DNA of 42,269 nucleotides, from assembly GCA_020200155.1 (NCBI GenBank), contig JAIVJG010000172.1, positions 1 to 42,269 on the forward strand. Reading direction: 5' to 3'. Positions 1 through 10,444 of this stretch are shown piece by piece. Made by a program: the position numbers and the translations under genes. Each line of letters opens with the position of its first letter. Position 1 is the first letter of the stretch. The stretch comes from Acidobacteriota bacterium. Its GTDB lineage: Bacteria; Acidobacteriota; Blastocatellia; Pyrinomonadales; Pyrinomonadaceae. The notes beneath the pieces were generated by a model that was not told the origin of the DNA, searched no databases, and worked only from the letters and a program-made list of their open reading frames with translations.

Positions 1-1543
<1,543 letters not shown>

Positions 1544-1582
1544 TCTTTACTCTGGACAATTGCGCGCGGCGGTCGCTTCGCT

Positions 1583-2356
1583 TTAAGCGCTGATCGCTGA
1601 CTGCTGATTGCCGACCTCGTCTTTAATCCAATCGTAGCCCTTCGCTTCGAGTTCGAGCGCCAGTTCTTTGCCGCCGGAGCGCACGATGCGACCCTTATAG
1701 AGAACGTGCACGAAGTCCGGTACGATGTAGTTGAGCAGACGCTGGTAGTGTGTGACGAGCACGATGGCGTTCTCAGGCGTGCGCAGTTGGTTGACGCCGT
1801 CGGAGACGATCCGCAGCGCGTCAATGTCGAGGCCGGAGTCGGTTTCGTCTAGCACCGCGAGTTTCGGCTCAAGCACCGCCATCTGCAAAATTTCGTTGCG
1901 CTTCTTCTCGCCGCCTGAAAACCCTTCGTTCACCGAGCGCGACATCAAGCCAGCGTCCATCTCGACGACCTTCGCGCGTTCGGCCAGCAAGTCCTTGAAC
2001 TCAAGCGGGTCTAGTTCTTCCTCTTCGTGATGCTTGCGCTTTTCGTTGTAAGCGAGGCGCATGAACTGCGCGTTCGAGACGCCCGGCACTTCCACCGGAT
2101 ACTGGAACGCGAGGAAAATGCCTTCACGCGCTCGCTCGTCCGGCGCGAGTTCGAGCAGGTTTCGACCCTCGAACAGAACTTCGCCCTTCGTCACTTCGTA
2201 GGCAGGATGCCCTGCAAGAATCTTCGCGAGCGTGGACTTGCCCGACCCGTTCGGCCCCATGATGGCATGCACCTCGCCCTTGTTGACCGTCAGGCTGATG
2301 CCGCGCAAAATCTCTTTGCCCTCGACGGTCGCATGTAAATCACGAATCTCTAACAC
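1583..2356 (-). CDS. sufC: Fe-S cluster assembly ATPase SufC
   Basis: ABC-type ATPase of the SufBC2D complex, 257 residues. Walker A is GPNGSGKST, the signature motif is [10 protein letters not shown] and Walker B is [12 protein letters not shown]; all are intact. The frame is open further upstream, but I place the start at the GTG at 2356 because the family begins with (M)LEIRDLHA and GGAG lies ten bases before it; the longer frame would overlap the sufB end. The last codons (NQQSAISA) are encoded by a 7-bp tandem repeat (1589-1616), so the C-terminal tail seems to come from repeat DNA rather than from the family's conserved sequence. Confidence 0.95.
   Translation of the reverse strand: MLEIRDLHATVEGKEILRGISLTVNKGEVHAIMGPNGSGKSTLAKILAGHPAYEVTKGEVLFEGRNLLELAPDERAREGIFLAFQYPVEVPGVSNAQFMRLAYNEKRKHHEEEELDPLEFKDLLAERAKVVEMDAGLMSRSVNEGFSGGEKKRNEILQMAVLEPKLAVLDETDSGLDIDALRIVSDGVNQLRTPENAIVLVTHYQRLLNYIVPDFVHVLYKGRIVRSGGKELALELEAKGYDWIKDEVGNQQSAISA
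1589..1616. repeat. Heptameric tandem repeat inside the sufC 3' end
   Basis: Four consecutive 7-mers on the plus strand: GCTGATC, GCTGACT, GCTGATT, GCCGACC. On the minus strand these read as (A/G)(A/G)TCAGC units and encode the last residues of SufC. The same 7-mer family recurs at 39880-39914, far away and outside any gene. Confidence 0.75.
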
Positions 2357-2393
2357 AATAAATTTACTCCGTAAATTTCGGGACAGTGTTCGA

Positions 2394-2435
2394 GGGTCAG
2401 GGGTCGGTAAAAACCTCATCAACCCATGACCCCCA
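2394..2435. repeat. Heptameric inverted repeat in the sufB-sufC gap
   Basis: Left arm GGGTCAG-GGGTCGG (2394-2407); right arm ACCCATG-ACCCCCA (2422-2435), which is roughly the reverse complement. The arms can pair across a 14-nt loop between the sufB stop and the sufC start. It has the same 7-bp period as other repeats in the window, with different sequence. Confidence 0.6.
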
Positions 2436-2450
2436 ATCTCAAACTCCTGT

Positions 2451-3887
2451 CTACCCGACGCTGTTCTCAAGTTTCATTCCGAGGAGCCGCTGCGCCTCGA
2501 CGGCGAACTCCATTGGCAGTTCGCGAAACACTTCCTTGCAAAAGCCGTTGATGATGAGCGAGACGGCGTCCTCTTGCGAGATGCCGCGCTGCTGTAGATA
2601 GAAGAGTTGCTCCTCGCTGATGCGCGAAGTGGTCGCCTCATGCTCGACGCGCGCCGTGTTGTTCATCACCTCGATGTAAGGGAAGGTGTTCGCGCCAGAC
2701 TTCGAGCCGATGAGCATCGAGTCGCACTGCGTGTAGTTGCGTGCGCCTTCGGCTCCCGCGAGGACTTTGACGAGGCCGCGATAGCTGTTCCTGGATTTCC
2801 CCGCCGAGATGCCTTTCGAGATGATCGTCGAGCGCGTGTTTTTGCCGATGTGAATCATCTTCGTGCCGGTATCGGCCTGCTGCGCGTGATTCGTCAGCGC
2901 GACGGAATAAAACTCGCCGACCGAGTTCTCGCCCAGCAGGATGCAGGAAGGATATTTCCACGTAATCGCCGAGCCGGTCTCGACCTGCGTCCATGAAATC
3001 TTCGAGTTACGCCCGGCGCACTTGCCGCGCTTCGTGACGAAGTTATAGATGCCGCCCTTGCCTTCTTCATCACCGGCGTACCAGTTCTGCACGGTCGAAT
3101 ATTTAATCTCCGCGTCGTCGAGCGCGATCAGTTCGACGACTGCCGCGTGCAACTGGTTCTTGTCGAACTTCGGCGCGGTGCAGCCTTCGAGATAGGAGAC
3201 GTGCGAGCCTTCTTCGGCGACGATCAGTGTCCGCTCGAACTGGCCGGACTCCTGATTATTGATGCGGAAGTACGTGGACAAATCCATCGGGCAGCGGACG
3301 CCCTTCGGGATGAAGACGAATGAACCGTCGGTGAAGACCGCGCTGTTTAAAGCCGCGAAGTAATTGTCGTTCGTCGGTACGACCGAGCCTAGATATTTTT
3401 TGACGATTTCCGGATATTCACGCACGGCTTCGCTGAACGAGCAGAAAATGACGCCGTACTTCTTCAGCTTCTCTTTGTAGGTCGTCGCCACCGAAACCGA
3501 GTCGAAGACCGCATCCACAGCGACTCCCGCGAGTTGCTTCTGCTCCGTGAGCGGGATGCCGAGTTTCTCGAACGTGCGGAGCAACTCCGGGTCAACTTCG
3601 TCGAGGCTTGCCTTCGTCGCCTTCTGCTTCGGCGCGCTGTAATAGACGACATCCTGATAGTTGATTTCCGGGTACGTGATGTTGGGCCAGTGTTTCGGCT
3701 CACGCATCGTCAGCCAGTGGCGGTAAGCCTTGAGTCGAAACTCAAGCATCCACTCCGGCTCGTCCTTCTTCGAGGAGATGAGACGGACGGTGTCTTCCGT
3801 CAAACCCTTCGGAATCGCGTCGGACTCGATGTCGGTGACGAAGCCGTATTTGTATTCCTGATTAGCTAGAAGCTCGATAGTGCTCAT
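2451..3887 (-). CDS. sufB: Fe-S cluster assembly protein SufB
   Basis: 478-residue SufB, the catalytic scaffold subunit of SufBC2D. The protein shows the usual string of conserved blocks: [16 protein letters not shown] near the N-terminus, [22 protein letters not shown] in the middle, then [35 protein letters not shown] and [15 protein letters not shown]. The Cys in LEGCTAP and in GKCAGRN are retained; conserved Cys residues of SufB take part in persulfide and cluster handling in characterised homologs. Length is normal. It follows the Rrf2 regulator (65-nt gap) and precedes sufC (94-nt gap with a repeat). Confidence 0.97.
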   Translation of the reverse strand: MSTIELLANQEYKYGFVTDIESDAIPKGLTEDTVRLISSKKDEPEWMLEFRLKAYRHWLTMREPKHWPNITYPEINYQDVVYYSAPKQKATKASLDEVDPELLRTFEKLGIPLTEQKQLAGVAVDAVFDSVSVATTYKEKLKKYGVIFCSFSEAVREYPEIVKKYLGSVVPTNDNYFAALNSAVFTDGSFVFIPKGVRCPMDLSTYFRINNQESGQFERTLIVAEEGSHVSYLEGCTAPKFDKNQLHAAVVELIALDDAEIKYSTVQNWYAGDEEGKGGIYNFVTKRGKCAGRNSKISWTQVETGSAITWKYPSCILLGENSVGEFYSVALTNHAQQADTGTKMIHIGKNTRSTIISKGISAGKSRNSYRGLVKVLAGAEGARNYTQCDSMLIGSKSGANTFPYIEVMNNTARVEHEATTSRISEEQLFYLQQRGISQEDAVSLIINGFCKEVFRELPMEFAVEAQRLLGMKLENSVG

Positions 3888-3952
3888 TTGAATCTTGCCG
3901 CTTCCTACTCGAAGCTCAATTGATCAACTAAAATTACTGTCGCAAGCGCACG

Positions 3953-4441
3953 CTAGTTAGCGCGCCGGAAAGTCGTCTCAAAGCGTGGCTGCGCGCGTTG
4001 AATCTGGTGCAGCATCTGGTCAACTTTCTCTTCCGTGCCGATTAACTGCGCGAGCGTGATGCCGGAGAGCGCCTGCTGGACGACTTCATGGAGGCCGACG
4101 ATGACCGGACGTATGCCGCAATCGCCCGTGTGCACGCAAGAATCGAGCACGCCCGTGTAGCTCTTGCAATGACCCGCTATGACATCCTCGTCGAGCACCT
4201 TGATAATATCGCTCAGGTAAATCTCCGAAGCCGGATGCGCCAGGCGATAGCCGCCTTTCGTCCCCCGGATAGAGAAAACCAGCCCGGCCTTATTCAAAAT
4301 CCAGAGCAGCTTTCCGGCGTTCGCCACCGAGATGCCTTCGCGCTCCGCAATCTGCGCGAGGGTCAGGAATTCCCCCTCGCCTAGCTGGGCGAGTTGCAAC
4401 AGGCAACGCAATCCGTATTCTTCCTGTGCTGAAACTTTCAT
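3953..4441 (-). CDS. Rrf2-family Fe-S-responsive regulator of the suf operon
   Basis: 162-residue Rrf2/IscR-type transcription factor. The N-terminal winged helix (EEYGLRCLLQLA, TLAQIAEREGIS, LVFSIRGTKGGYRLA) is typical. Three cysteines, C92, C102 and C108, match the cluster-binding loop of IscR, though the first gap is longer (9 residues rather than 5). It is the first gene of the suf operon, so by analogy with IscR it likely senses Fe-S status and autoregulates. A palindrome overlapping its promoter supports this. I leave the symbol blank because iscR and sufR-like roles cannot be told apart here. The ATG at 4441 fits the usual MKVS/MRLS start of the family. Confidence 0.93.
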   Translation of the reverse strand: MKVSAQEEYGLRCLLQLAQLGEGEFLTLAQIAEREGISVANAGKLLWILNKAGLVFSIRGTKGGYRLAHPASEIYLSDIIKVLDEDVIAGHCKSYTGVLDSCVHTGDCGIRPVIVGLHEVVQQALSGITLAQLIGTEEKVDQMLHQIQRAQPRFETTFRRAN

Positions 4442-4486
4442 CCCTGACGCTCACTTGATTTCTCGTGCATCTTTAACAACGACACC

Positions 4487-4518
4487 ATCTTAGATATACC
4501 TGACTTTTTTGTCAAGAT
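4487..4518 (-). promoter_or_regulatory. suf operon promoter with IscR/Rrf2-like operator
   Basis: Minus strand: -35 TTGACA at 4515-4510, 17-bp spacer, -10 TAAGAT at 4492-4487. An inverted repeat covers the -35 and spacer: plus strand ATACCTGAC (4496-4504), six T, then GTCAAGAT (4511-4518). The half-sites match the outer parts of the E. coli IscR type 1 site (SYYGAC and GTCRRSTAT), with a 6-bp rather than 7-bp centre. The site is about 45 bp upstream of the regulator start codon. A bound regulator here would block RNA polymerase. Confidence 0.75.
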
Positions 4519-4574
4519 TCGAGAAGGATTTAGTTGAAAGGAGGCTAACGCAGCATGTCGTGGGAGTTTTGAGC

Positions 4575-5061
4575 TTAAAGTTGGGCTGCTGACGCGCTGT
4601 CCACGAGCCATGCCGAGCAGGATGAGATCGAATACGGGTAAGATAGTATTGCCGAAATAGCCGCGCAGTTCATCTTCGTAGAGGCTGGCGCTGGCTGCCG
4701 CGTCGCCCCTGCCTTCCATTCGATGCACGTTCGTCGAGGGGAGCGGCAGGCGCGAGAGCATCGCTTCGTTTGCCATGCGGTAGTTACTCTCAAGGTCATC
4801 GGGCGGGACACACCGCTCGTCGCCGAAGAAGATGTGAACGTGTTGCCACTCGATTGCGCCGCTGATTTCTTCATCAGCCAGCAACTCGTAAACTCTCTTC
4901 GGCGTCGAGCCGCCGGCGAGCGCGACGCTGAAACTTCCCTTCTCTTCAATCGCCTCGCGCGCAATTTCGGTGAAGCGCCGCGCGGCGGCTCGCGCGACAT
5001 CTTCGGGGCTGTCGAAAACTTGAATGTTCGGGTTGGCTACGGCGTGCTCCATGCTTATCAT
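4575..5061 (-). pseudogene. pgl: 6-phosphogluconolactonase, internal deletion and frameshift
   Basis: The first about 151 residues are a clear 6-phosphogluconolactonase (ALAGGSTPKRVYELL, HIFFGDERCVPPDDLESNYRMANEAML, FDLILLGM). The expected next block, GxDGHTASLFP with its conserved His, and everything up to the C-terminus are missing. At about 4609 the sequence jumps, in a different frame, to codons for WLVDSASAAQL and a TAA at 4575, which is the usual end of Pgl (LWLVDxAAA). About 80-90 residues are therefore lost. The original frame stays open to 4438, giving a 207-aa product whose tail is read from the suf promoter region and is unlikely to be functional. The start ATG at 5061 overlaps the glk stop (ATGA). 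Lactone hydrolysis can be spontaneous, so the pathway may still run. Confidence 0.85.
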
Positions 5062-6047
5062 GTTACGGAGCAAAGCGCGCAACGAGCCGCGCCGTAGAGA
5101 GCGGTCTTGTCGTCGAGAATGATTCGCACGGGGATTGATTCGACGATCCATGACATGCGGCCTTTGTCCCCGTAGGCGCGCATGAATGTGCCGTCCGTAA
5201 GTTTTTCTAAAATCTTCGGGGCGATTCCGCCGCCGATGTAGAGGCCGCCGAAAGGTTTGAACAGCAGCGCCAGGTTGCCGGCCATCGCGCCGTAAACTCC
5301 GACCAGCATGTCGAGCGCCAGCGTTGCGAGTTCGGATTTGTGCGAGAGCGCCGCGCGGGAAATCGCTGCGGCGTGATCTCCGCCGGCAATCTCTTCGGCG
5401 AGCCACGCAGGCTCCTCTGCATATTTTCGGTCGCGCAGGAAAGAATAGATGTTAAGCAGACCCATGCCGGAAAGTACGCGTTCGTAGCTGACGTGGCCGT
5501 TCAACTTCTCCGTCATGTACCGCAGCAGTTCGATCTCGCGCTCGTTTCGCGGCGCGAAATCCAGGTGGCCGCCTTCGCCGGGCATGGGATGATGGCGCTG
5601 GCCGTCCCAGAAGATGCCTGTCATGCCGAGGCCTGTGCCGGCGGCGATGAGCGCGCGGTGTCCAACTGCCGCTTCCACGCCTTCATTCAAGGTGAAGAGA
5701 TTTGACGGATGAAGCTCGCCGATGCCGTGGGCGGTCGCTTCGAGGTCGTTAATCAGCCCGACCCTGCCGAGTTTGAGGGTTTCGGCAAGCGACTCCTCGC
5801 TAATCAGCCATTTCAGGTTCGTGATGTGCGAGCGCCCACTCACGACCGGCCCAGCGACACCGAAGCAGGCGTGCGTCACGGGCTGCTGTGCATGACTTGA
5901 GATGAACTCCCGAAGAATCGCTTCGAGCGAGCCGTACTGTCCGCTCAGGAAGTTTTGTTGAGCAACGATACGGCCCAACGCCCGCCCGTCGTTTTCAAAT
6001 AAAGCGACGTTGGTTTTAGTCCCGCCGATGTCTCCGGCAATAATCAT
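5058..6047 (-). CDS. glk: Glucokinase
   Basis: 329-residue glucokinase of the E. coli Glk type. The N-terminal phosphate loop IIAGDIGGTKTNVALF, the substrate region NDLEATAHGI, the ATP-site AGTGLGMTG and the glucose-binding MPGEGGHLDFAP are all present. The C-terminal LYIGGGIAPKIL is also typical. It phosphorylates glucose with ATP in the cytoplasm. It sits after opcA (36-nt gap) and overlaps the broken pgl by four bases, so it belongs to the pentose-phosphate operon and would feed Zwf. Length is normal and no key residue looks altered. Confidence 0.94.
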   Translation of the reverse strand: MIIAGDIGGTKTNVALFENDGRALGRIVAQQNFLSGQYGSLEAILREFISSHAQQPVTHACFGVAGPVVSGRSHITNLKWLISEESLAETLKLGRVGLINDLEATAHGIGELHPSNLFTLNEGVEAAVGHRALIAAGTGLGMTGIFWDGQRHHPMPGEGGHLDFAPRNEREIELLRYMTEKLNGHVSYERVLSGMGLLNIYSFLRDRKYAEEPAWLAEEIAGGDHAAAISRAALSHKSELATLALDMLVGVYGAMAGNLALLFKPFGGLYIGGGIAPKILEKLTDGTFMRAYGDKGRMSWIVESIPVRIILDDKTALYGAARCALCSVT

Positions 6048-6083
6048 TCGTGAAACGTTCCCGCGCTTTCTCTCAGAAGCTCT

Positions 6084-7244
6084 CTACCTCTCAAGACGTT
6101 CTAACAGGCGGGCGGCGGACTGTACAGCCTCTTCGTAAACAAGATCGCGCGACAGGATTTCGAGTTCACTGCTGAGGCGCTGCCCTTCCGTGCGAGCCTC
6201 GTAGTTCAGGACGCGACCCACCGAACGCTCACGCCCGCCGATTTGTGCGACAGTTTCCAGCTTCGTGCCCTCCGGCTTGAGGCCGACATAAAACTCGCCG
6301 CCTTCCGCACAAGAGATAGTCAAAGAGGTGAGCATGCCGCACTGGCGTTTCGTACTTTTCGTCGGACGCAAGGCCACTTCGATGCTCCGCTCCCCTGAAC
6401 GGAAGCCGAAGCTGGCCGAGTCTTCTTTCAAACGAATGACGGACGGTTCCAGTTCCCAACCAAGCCGCGATGCCATCCAGCCGACGGCGAGCAGGGCTTT
6501 CGGAGAGATTTCGCCCGGCGCTTTCTCCGGTCGCTCGTACTCAAGCACCACGCGCTCGATCTGTCCCAACGATTGCTTGTAATCCGCCACGTCCCAGAAA
6601 CTCGCGACGAGGGAACGCCACGCCGTGAGGCGGCCCCAGTTCAGATCGCTTATCACCGCCGGTCTCTCGCGGTCGGCCAGCAATTGCGCCAGCCTGTTTA
6701 AATCATCATGCGGGTGATCGAACGAAGCCGAATCAATGACTACACGATCCGCCAATTCGGAGAGACGGTCGAAGAGCTTATCTTCGTAGTGTGGGATGTC
6801 CTTCCACCAGAGAAAGACCGGCACGTCCGTCACGAGCAGCGGCGCGACGGCAGTCGAGACGTTCTCCACGGCAGGCCCTGCGGCCTCGACCGTGACCTGC
6901 TCGCCGCAAATCTGCTTCGCACCTTTCGCGGATGAATGGCAGCGCGTCGAGGCGGAAGCTTCTAGTTTCGCTTCCGTCGCTTCCCTGTCAACGACCAACA
7001 CTAAAGCGCGAGAGGGATGGCGCGCAACCAACTCGTCGAGCAACGCGTCCACCTCGTCGCGGCCTTCGAGGCTGGTCGTGTACACGATCAGGTTCAGCAC
7101 ACACGCGCGCGTCACGCCCGCCGTCGCACCGTCCGACTTCGCATCCGTCTCGCTCGCCCACTTCGCCGCCAGCTCTTTTTCAAGCTTGCCGGCATCAATG
7201 CCGCGCGCGGACGGGATACTGCCTGTGCCTGCCTGTGTCTCCAT
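6084..7244 (-). CDS. opcA: Glucose-6-phosphate dehydrogenase assembly protein OpcA
   Basis: 386-residue OpcA family protein. Supporting segments are TRACVLNLIVYT near the N-terminus, HPSRALVLVVDRE, VAPLLVTDVPVFLWWKDIP, RVVIDSASFDHP, ISDLNWGRLTAWRSLVASFWD and GWMASRLGWE; the WWKDIP and DLNWGRLTxWR blocks are hallmarks of OpcA. In cyanobacteria OpcA is an allosteric activator of glucose-6-phosphate dehydrogenase, and it is usually encoded next to zwf, as here (zwf ends 71 nt upstream). The middle (EASASTRCHSSAKGAKQ) is a low-complexity insert. The function in this organism is inferred from family and neighbour. Confidence 0.92.
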   Translation of the reverse strand: METQAGTGSIPSARGIDAGKLEKELAAKWASETDAKSDGATAGVTRACVLNLIVYTTSLEGRDEVDALLDELVARHPSRALVLVVDREATEAKLEASASTRCHSSAKGAKQICGEQVTVEAAGPAVENVSTAVAPLLVTDVPVFLWWKDIPHYEDKLFDRLSELADRVVIDSASFDHPHDDLNRLAQLLADRERPAVISDLNWGRLTAWRSLVASFWDVADYKQSLGQIERVVLEYERPEKAPGEISPKALLAVGWMASRLGWELEPSVIRLKEDSASFGFRSGERSIEVALRPTKSTKRQCGMLTSLTISCAEGGEFYVGLKPEGTKLETVAQIGGRERSVGRVLNYEARTEGQRLSSELEILSRDLVYEEAVQSAARLLERLER

Positions 7245-7315
7245 AGATTAGTGCGGCGACGAGGAAGAAGCTGTTTTTAACTTGTCACTCGTCCGCCTGC
7301 CGCTTGTCTTTGCTT

Positions 7316-8857
7316 TCATGGCCTGCGCCAGTGCCGCCCCTGGCTCTCAAGCATTTTAAACGACTCTTCCGGCCCCCAAGACCCGGCCTCGTAATTCGGG
7401 AAATCAACTTCCGCGCCGCGCTCAGCCCATTCGTCGAGGATGGGCATGACCAGTTCCCAGCCGCGTTCCGTCATGTCCTTGCGCGCGTAGAGAGTCGAAT
7501 CGCCGAGGATGCAGTCGAGGATGAGCCGCTCGTAGGCTTCGGCGAGTTTGCCGCCGAAGGACGCGCCATAGCGAAACTCCATGTTCACGTCGCGGATGCG
7601 TGTGACCTGTCCGGGCACTTTCGCTGCGACGCGCATCGTGATGCCTTCGTCCGGCTGGATGCGGACGATCAACTGGTTCGGCGCAATTTGCTCCATCGCC
7701 GCGCCGAAGAGAGGGTGCGGGGCGGCCTTGAACTGGATGGCTATTTCAGTCACGCGCTTTGTCAGGCGCTTGCCGGAGCGTATCACGAAGGGCACGCCCG
7801 ACCAGCGCCAGTTGTCGAAGTACATCGTGACCATCGCGTAGGTTTCCGTCGCCGAGTTCGGCGCGACACCCTCTTCCTGCCGGTAGCCGGGGACGGGCTG
7901 CCCGCCAATCGCTCCCGGCCCGTACTGCCCGCGCACGCACTCTGCGCGCACGCGCTCCGGCGTGAACCCGCGCGCGGAGTGCAGCGCCTTGACCTTCTCA
8001 TCGCGCACGTCTTCGGAGCCGAGCGTCGCGGGCGGCTCCATCGCCACGAGCGAGAGCACCTGAAAGACGTGATTTTGAATCATGTCGCGGACGACGCCCG
8101 CCTTCTCGTAGTAGCCGCCGCGCCCTTCTACTCCGACCGTCTCGGCGTTGGTTATCTGCACGTGATCAATGAACTGGCGGTTCCAGAGCGGCTCGAAGAT
8201 GCCGTTGGCGAAGCGGAAGACTAAAAGATTCTGGACTGTCTCTTTGCCGAGGTAATGGTCAATCCGGTAAATCTGCGACTCGTGGAGGTGTTGCAGGATT
8301 TGCCGGTTGAGTTCGCGCGCACTCTCAAGGCTGTTGCCGAAGGGCTTCTCGATGATGACGCGCACCCAGCCATGCTCAGACTTCGTCAACGCGGCCTCGC
8401 CCAACTGTTTGATAGCGTCGGCGTAGAATTCCGGCGCGAGCGAGAGGTAGAAGAGACGATTGCCCTGCGTGCCGCGCTCGCGGTCTGACTGTTCAAGAAG
8501 CTCTCTGATTTTGCGAAAGTCGTCCGGGTTATGTATGTCGCCCGGCATGTACTGCATCGCCTGCGCGAAAGAGTTCCAGACCTCTTCGTCAACGCTCTTG
8601 TCTTCGGAGAATTCGACGACCGCGTCCCTCATCTTGCTGCGGAACTCATCGGTCGTCATCTCTGTGCGCGCCAGCCCGATGATGGCGACTTCGGCGGGCA
8701 ACAGTCGCTGCTGCACGAGACGATAAATCGCCGGGATGAGTTTTCTTCTGGCGAGGTCGCCCGACGCGCCGAAGATCACAATCGCGCAAGGCCCCGCCGT
8801 TCGCTCAAGACGGAGACCCGCGCGCAGTGGGTTTTCCTCAATTGTCGCTGCTGGCAT
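7316..8857 (-). CDS. zwf: Glucose-6-phosphate 1-dehydrogenase
   Basis: 513-residue G6PD, the entry enzyme of the oxidative pentose-phosphate pathway; it oxidises glucose-6-phosphate to the lactone using NAD(P)+. The Rossmann motif is [18 protein letters not shown], the catalytic/substrate block is [21 protein letters not shown], and [15 protein letters not shown] precedes it. All are intact and the length is normal. It stands between gnd (130-nt gap with a heptamer repeat) and opcA. Gene order indicates joint expression with its activator OpcA. The start at 8857 ([18 protein letters not shown]) is the first Met of the frame and fits the family's short N-terminal extension. Confidence 0.97.
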   Translation of the reverse strand: MPAATIEENPLRAGLRLERTAGPCAIVIFGASGDLARRKLIPAIYRLVQQRLLPAEVAIIGLARTEMTTDEFRSKMRDAVVEFSEDKSVDEEVWNSFAQAMQYMPGDIHNPDDFRKIRELLEQSDRERGTQGNRLFYLSLAPEFYADAIKQLGEAALTKSEHGWVRVIIEKPFGNSLESARELNRQILQHLHESQIYRIDHYLGKETVQNLLVFRFANGIFEPLWNRQFIDHVQITNAETVGVEGRGGYYEKAGVVRDMIQNHVFQVLSLVAMEPPATLGSEDVRDEKVKALHSARGFTPERVRAECVRGQYGPGAIGGQPVPGYRQEEGVAPNSATETYAMVTMYFDNWRWSGVPFVIRSGKRLTKRVTEIAIQFKAAPHPLFGAAMEQIAPNQLIVRIQPDEGITMRVAAKVPGQVTRIRDVNMEFRYGASFGGKLAEAYERLILDCILGDSTLYARKDMTERGWELVMPILDEWAERGAEVDFPNYEAGSWGPEESFKMLESQGRHWRRP

Positions 8858-8958
8858 CGTGTGTGTTCGCCGTCTCTAAAGAATGCGCGTTGGAATTATT
8901 GGGGATTGAGAAAAGGATGACAGCGCGGCTGTCAAGCATCAGCTTTGAAGATAACTTT

Positions 8959-8993
8959 CTTCTCTTCATCCTTCCGCCTTACATCACTCATCC
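8959..8993. repeat. Heptameric tandem repeat at the gnd stop codon
   Basis: Five 7-mers on the plus strand: CTTCTCT, TCATCCT, TCCGCCT, TACATCA, CTCATCC. Read with the genes, the array starts at the gnd stop (GGATGAG contains the TGA) and runs into the gnd-zwf gap. The units are degenerate; the period is the clearest feature. Confidence 0.5.
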
Positions 8994-10439
8994 CTGCTTT
9001 TCGAGCAGTTGCTCCCATTCCGTATGTATCGCGGGCTGTCCGGGTTTGTCCACGCGCTCGTAGGTGTGCGAGCCGAAGAAGTCGCGCTGTGCCTGCGTCA
9101 GGTTGAGCGGCAGTTCGGCGGTGCGGTACGTGTCGAAGTAGCCGATGCTGGCCGACATGCCGAGCACGGGGATGCCTGCCGCCATCGCCGTCGTGACGGC
9201 GCGACGCCAGTTCGCCTGCGCCTGCTGCATGTAAGCGTTGAAGTCGGGGTCGAGCAAAAGGTTTGGCAGGTTCGGATTTTTGTCGTAAGCCTGCTTGATC
9301 TTGCCGAGAAATCGCGCGCGAATGATGCAGCCGCCCTTCCAGATGCGCGCCGTCTCGCCGAGGTCAATATTCCAGTTCCAATTTTTCGAGCCGGCGTGAA
9401 TCAGGCTCATGCCCTGCGCGTAAGAGCAAATCTTCGAGGCGTAGAGGGCATCGTGTATGGCCGCGATCAATTCTTTCCTGTCGCCCTCAAACTTGCCGGC
9501 GGCGGGGCCGCCGATCTGCCTGCCGGCCTCGACGCGCTCGTCCTTGTGCGCCGAAAGATTTCGCATCCCGACCGCCGCGTCAATCGTCGGAATGGCAACT
9601 CCGAGTTCGAGCGCGATGTCGCTCGTCCACTTACCAGTCCCCTTCTGCCCTGCCTTGTCGAGCACGAGGTCAACGAGAGGGCGTCCCGTCTCAGGGTCTT
9701 TGACGCGCAGAATCTCAGCCGTGATTTCGATGAGATAGGATTCCAGGTCGCCGCGATTCCACTCGTCGAAGACACCGGCCATCTCTTCCGTGCTCATGCC
9801 GAGAAGGCGGCGCAGCATGTCGTAGGCTTCCGCGATGAGTTGCATGTCGCCGTACTCGATGCCGTTGTGCACCATCTTGACGAAGTGGCCCGCGCCGCCC
9901 GGCCCAATGTAGGTGACGCACGGCCCGTCATCAACTTTGGCGGCAATCGCTTCCCAGATCGGGCGAATTTTTTCATATGCCTCGCGGTCGCCGCCCGGCA
10001 TCAGGGATGGCCCCAGAAGCGCGCCCTTCTCGCCGCCCGACACGCCGGAGCCGATAAAGTAAAGCCCCTGCTTTTTCAACTCCTCCTCACGCCGCGCCGT
10101 GTCCACGAAGTAGGAGTTGCCGCCGTCAATGATGATGTCGCCCGCTTCGAGGAACGGCTTGATCTGCGCCACAGTCCAGTCAACGGGATCGCCCGCTTTG
10201 ACGAGCAGGATGATTTTGCGCGGGCGCTCGATGACTTTGACGAACTCTTCAGCCGAGTGCGCGCCGACGAGTTGAAGCCCTTCGTGTCGCTTCACGAAGT
10301 CGTCAACCCATTCCAGTTCGCGATTAAAAACCACGACCCGGCAGCCGTTTCGCTCGATGTTAAGCGCCAGATTCTGTCCCATCACGCCGAGGCCGAACAT
10401 TCCGACCCGCGCCTTCCCTGTGTGCTGTTCCGTTGTCAT
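8988..10439 (-). CDS. gnd: 6-phosphogluconate dehydrogenase (decarboxylating)
   Basis: 483-residue long-form 6-phosphogluconate dehydrogenase. The Rossmann motif GLGVMGQNLALN opens the protein, followed by the substrate block GSGVSGGEKGALLGPSLMPGG, HNGIEYGDMQLIAEAYD and the C-terminal domain with GCIIRARFLGKI and FFGSHTYERVDKPG. It converts 6-phosphogluconate to ribulose-5-phosphate, CO2 and NADPH. It begins only five bases after the tal-pgi stop, so the two are cotranscribed. Length and motifs are normal. Confidence 0.97.
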   Translation of the reverse strand: MTTEQHTGKARVGMFGLGVMGQNLALNIERNGCRVVVFNRELEWVDDFVKRHEGLQLVGAHSAEEFVKVIERPRKIILLVKAGDPVDWTVAQIKPFLEAGDIIIDGGNSYFVDTARREEELKKQGLYFIGSGVSGGEKGALLGPSLMPGGDREAYEKIRPIWEAIAAKVDDGPCVTYIGPGGAGHFVKMVHNGIEYGDMQLIAEAYDMLRRLLGMSTEEMAGVFDEWNRGDLESYLIEITAEILRVKDPETGRPLVDLVLDKAGQKGTGKWTSDIALELGVAIPTIDAAVGMRNLSAHKDERVEAGRQIGGPAAGKFEGDRKELIAAIHDALYASKICSYAQGMSLIHAGSKNWNWNIDLGETARIWKGGCIIRARFLGKIKQAYDKNPNLPNLLLDPDFNAYMQQAQANWRRAVTTAMAAGIPVLGMSASIGYFDTYRTAELPLNLTQAQRDFFGSHTYERVDKPGQPAIHTEWEQLLEKQG

Positions 10440-10444
10440 CTATC

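Noticed and set aside
4438-4609. Open-frame tail of pgl running into the regulator start
   Set aside because: It reads through the native C-terminal remnant in the wrong frame and through the suf promoter, so it is not a real fused domain. The ATGA with the regulator start is chance.
7283-7309. A further heptamer-like stretch in the opcA-zwf gap
   Set aside because: Units match each other poorly (about 5 of 7) and the register shifts, so I do not count it with the clear arrays.
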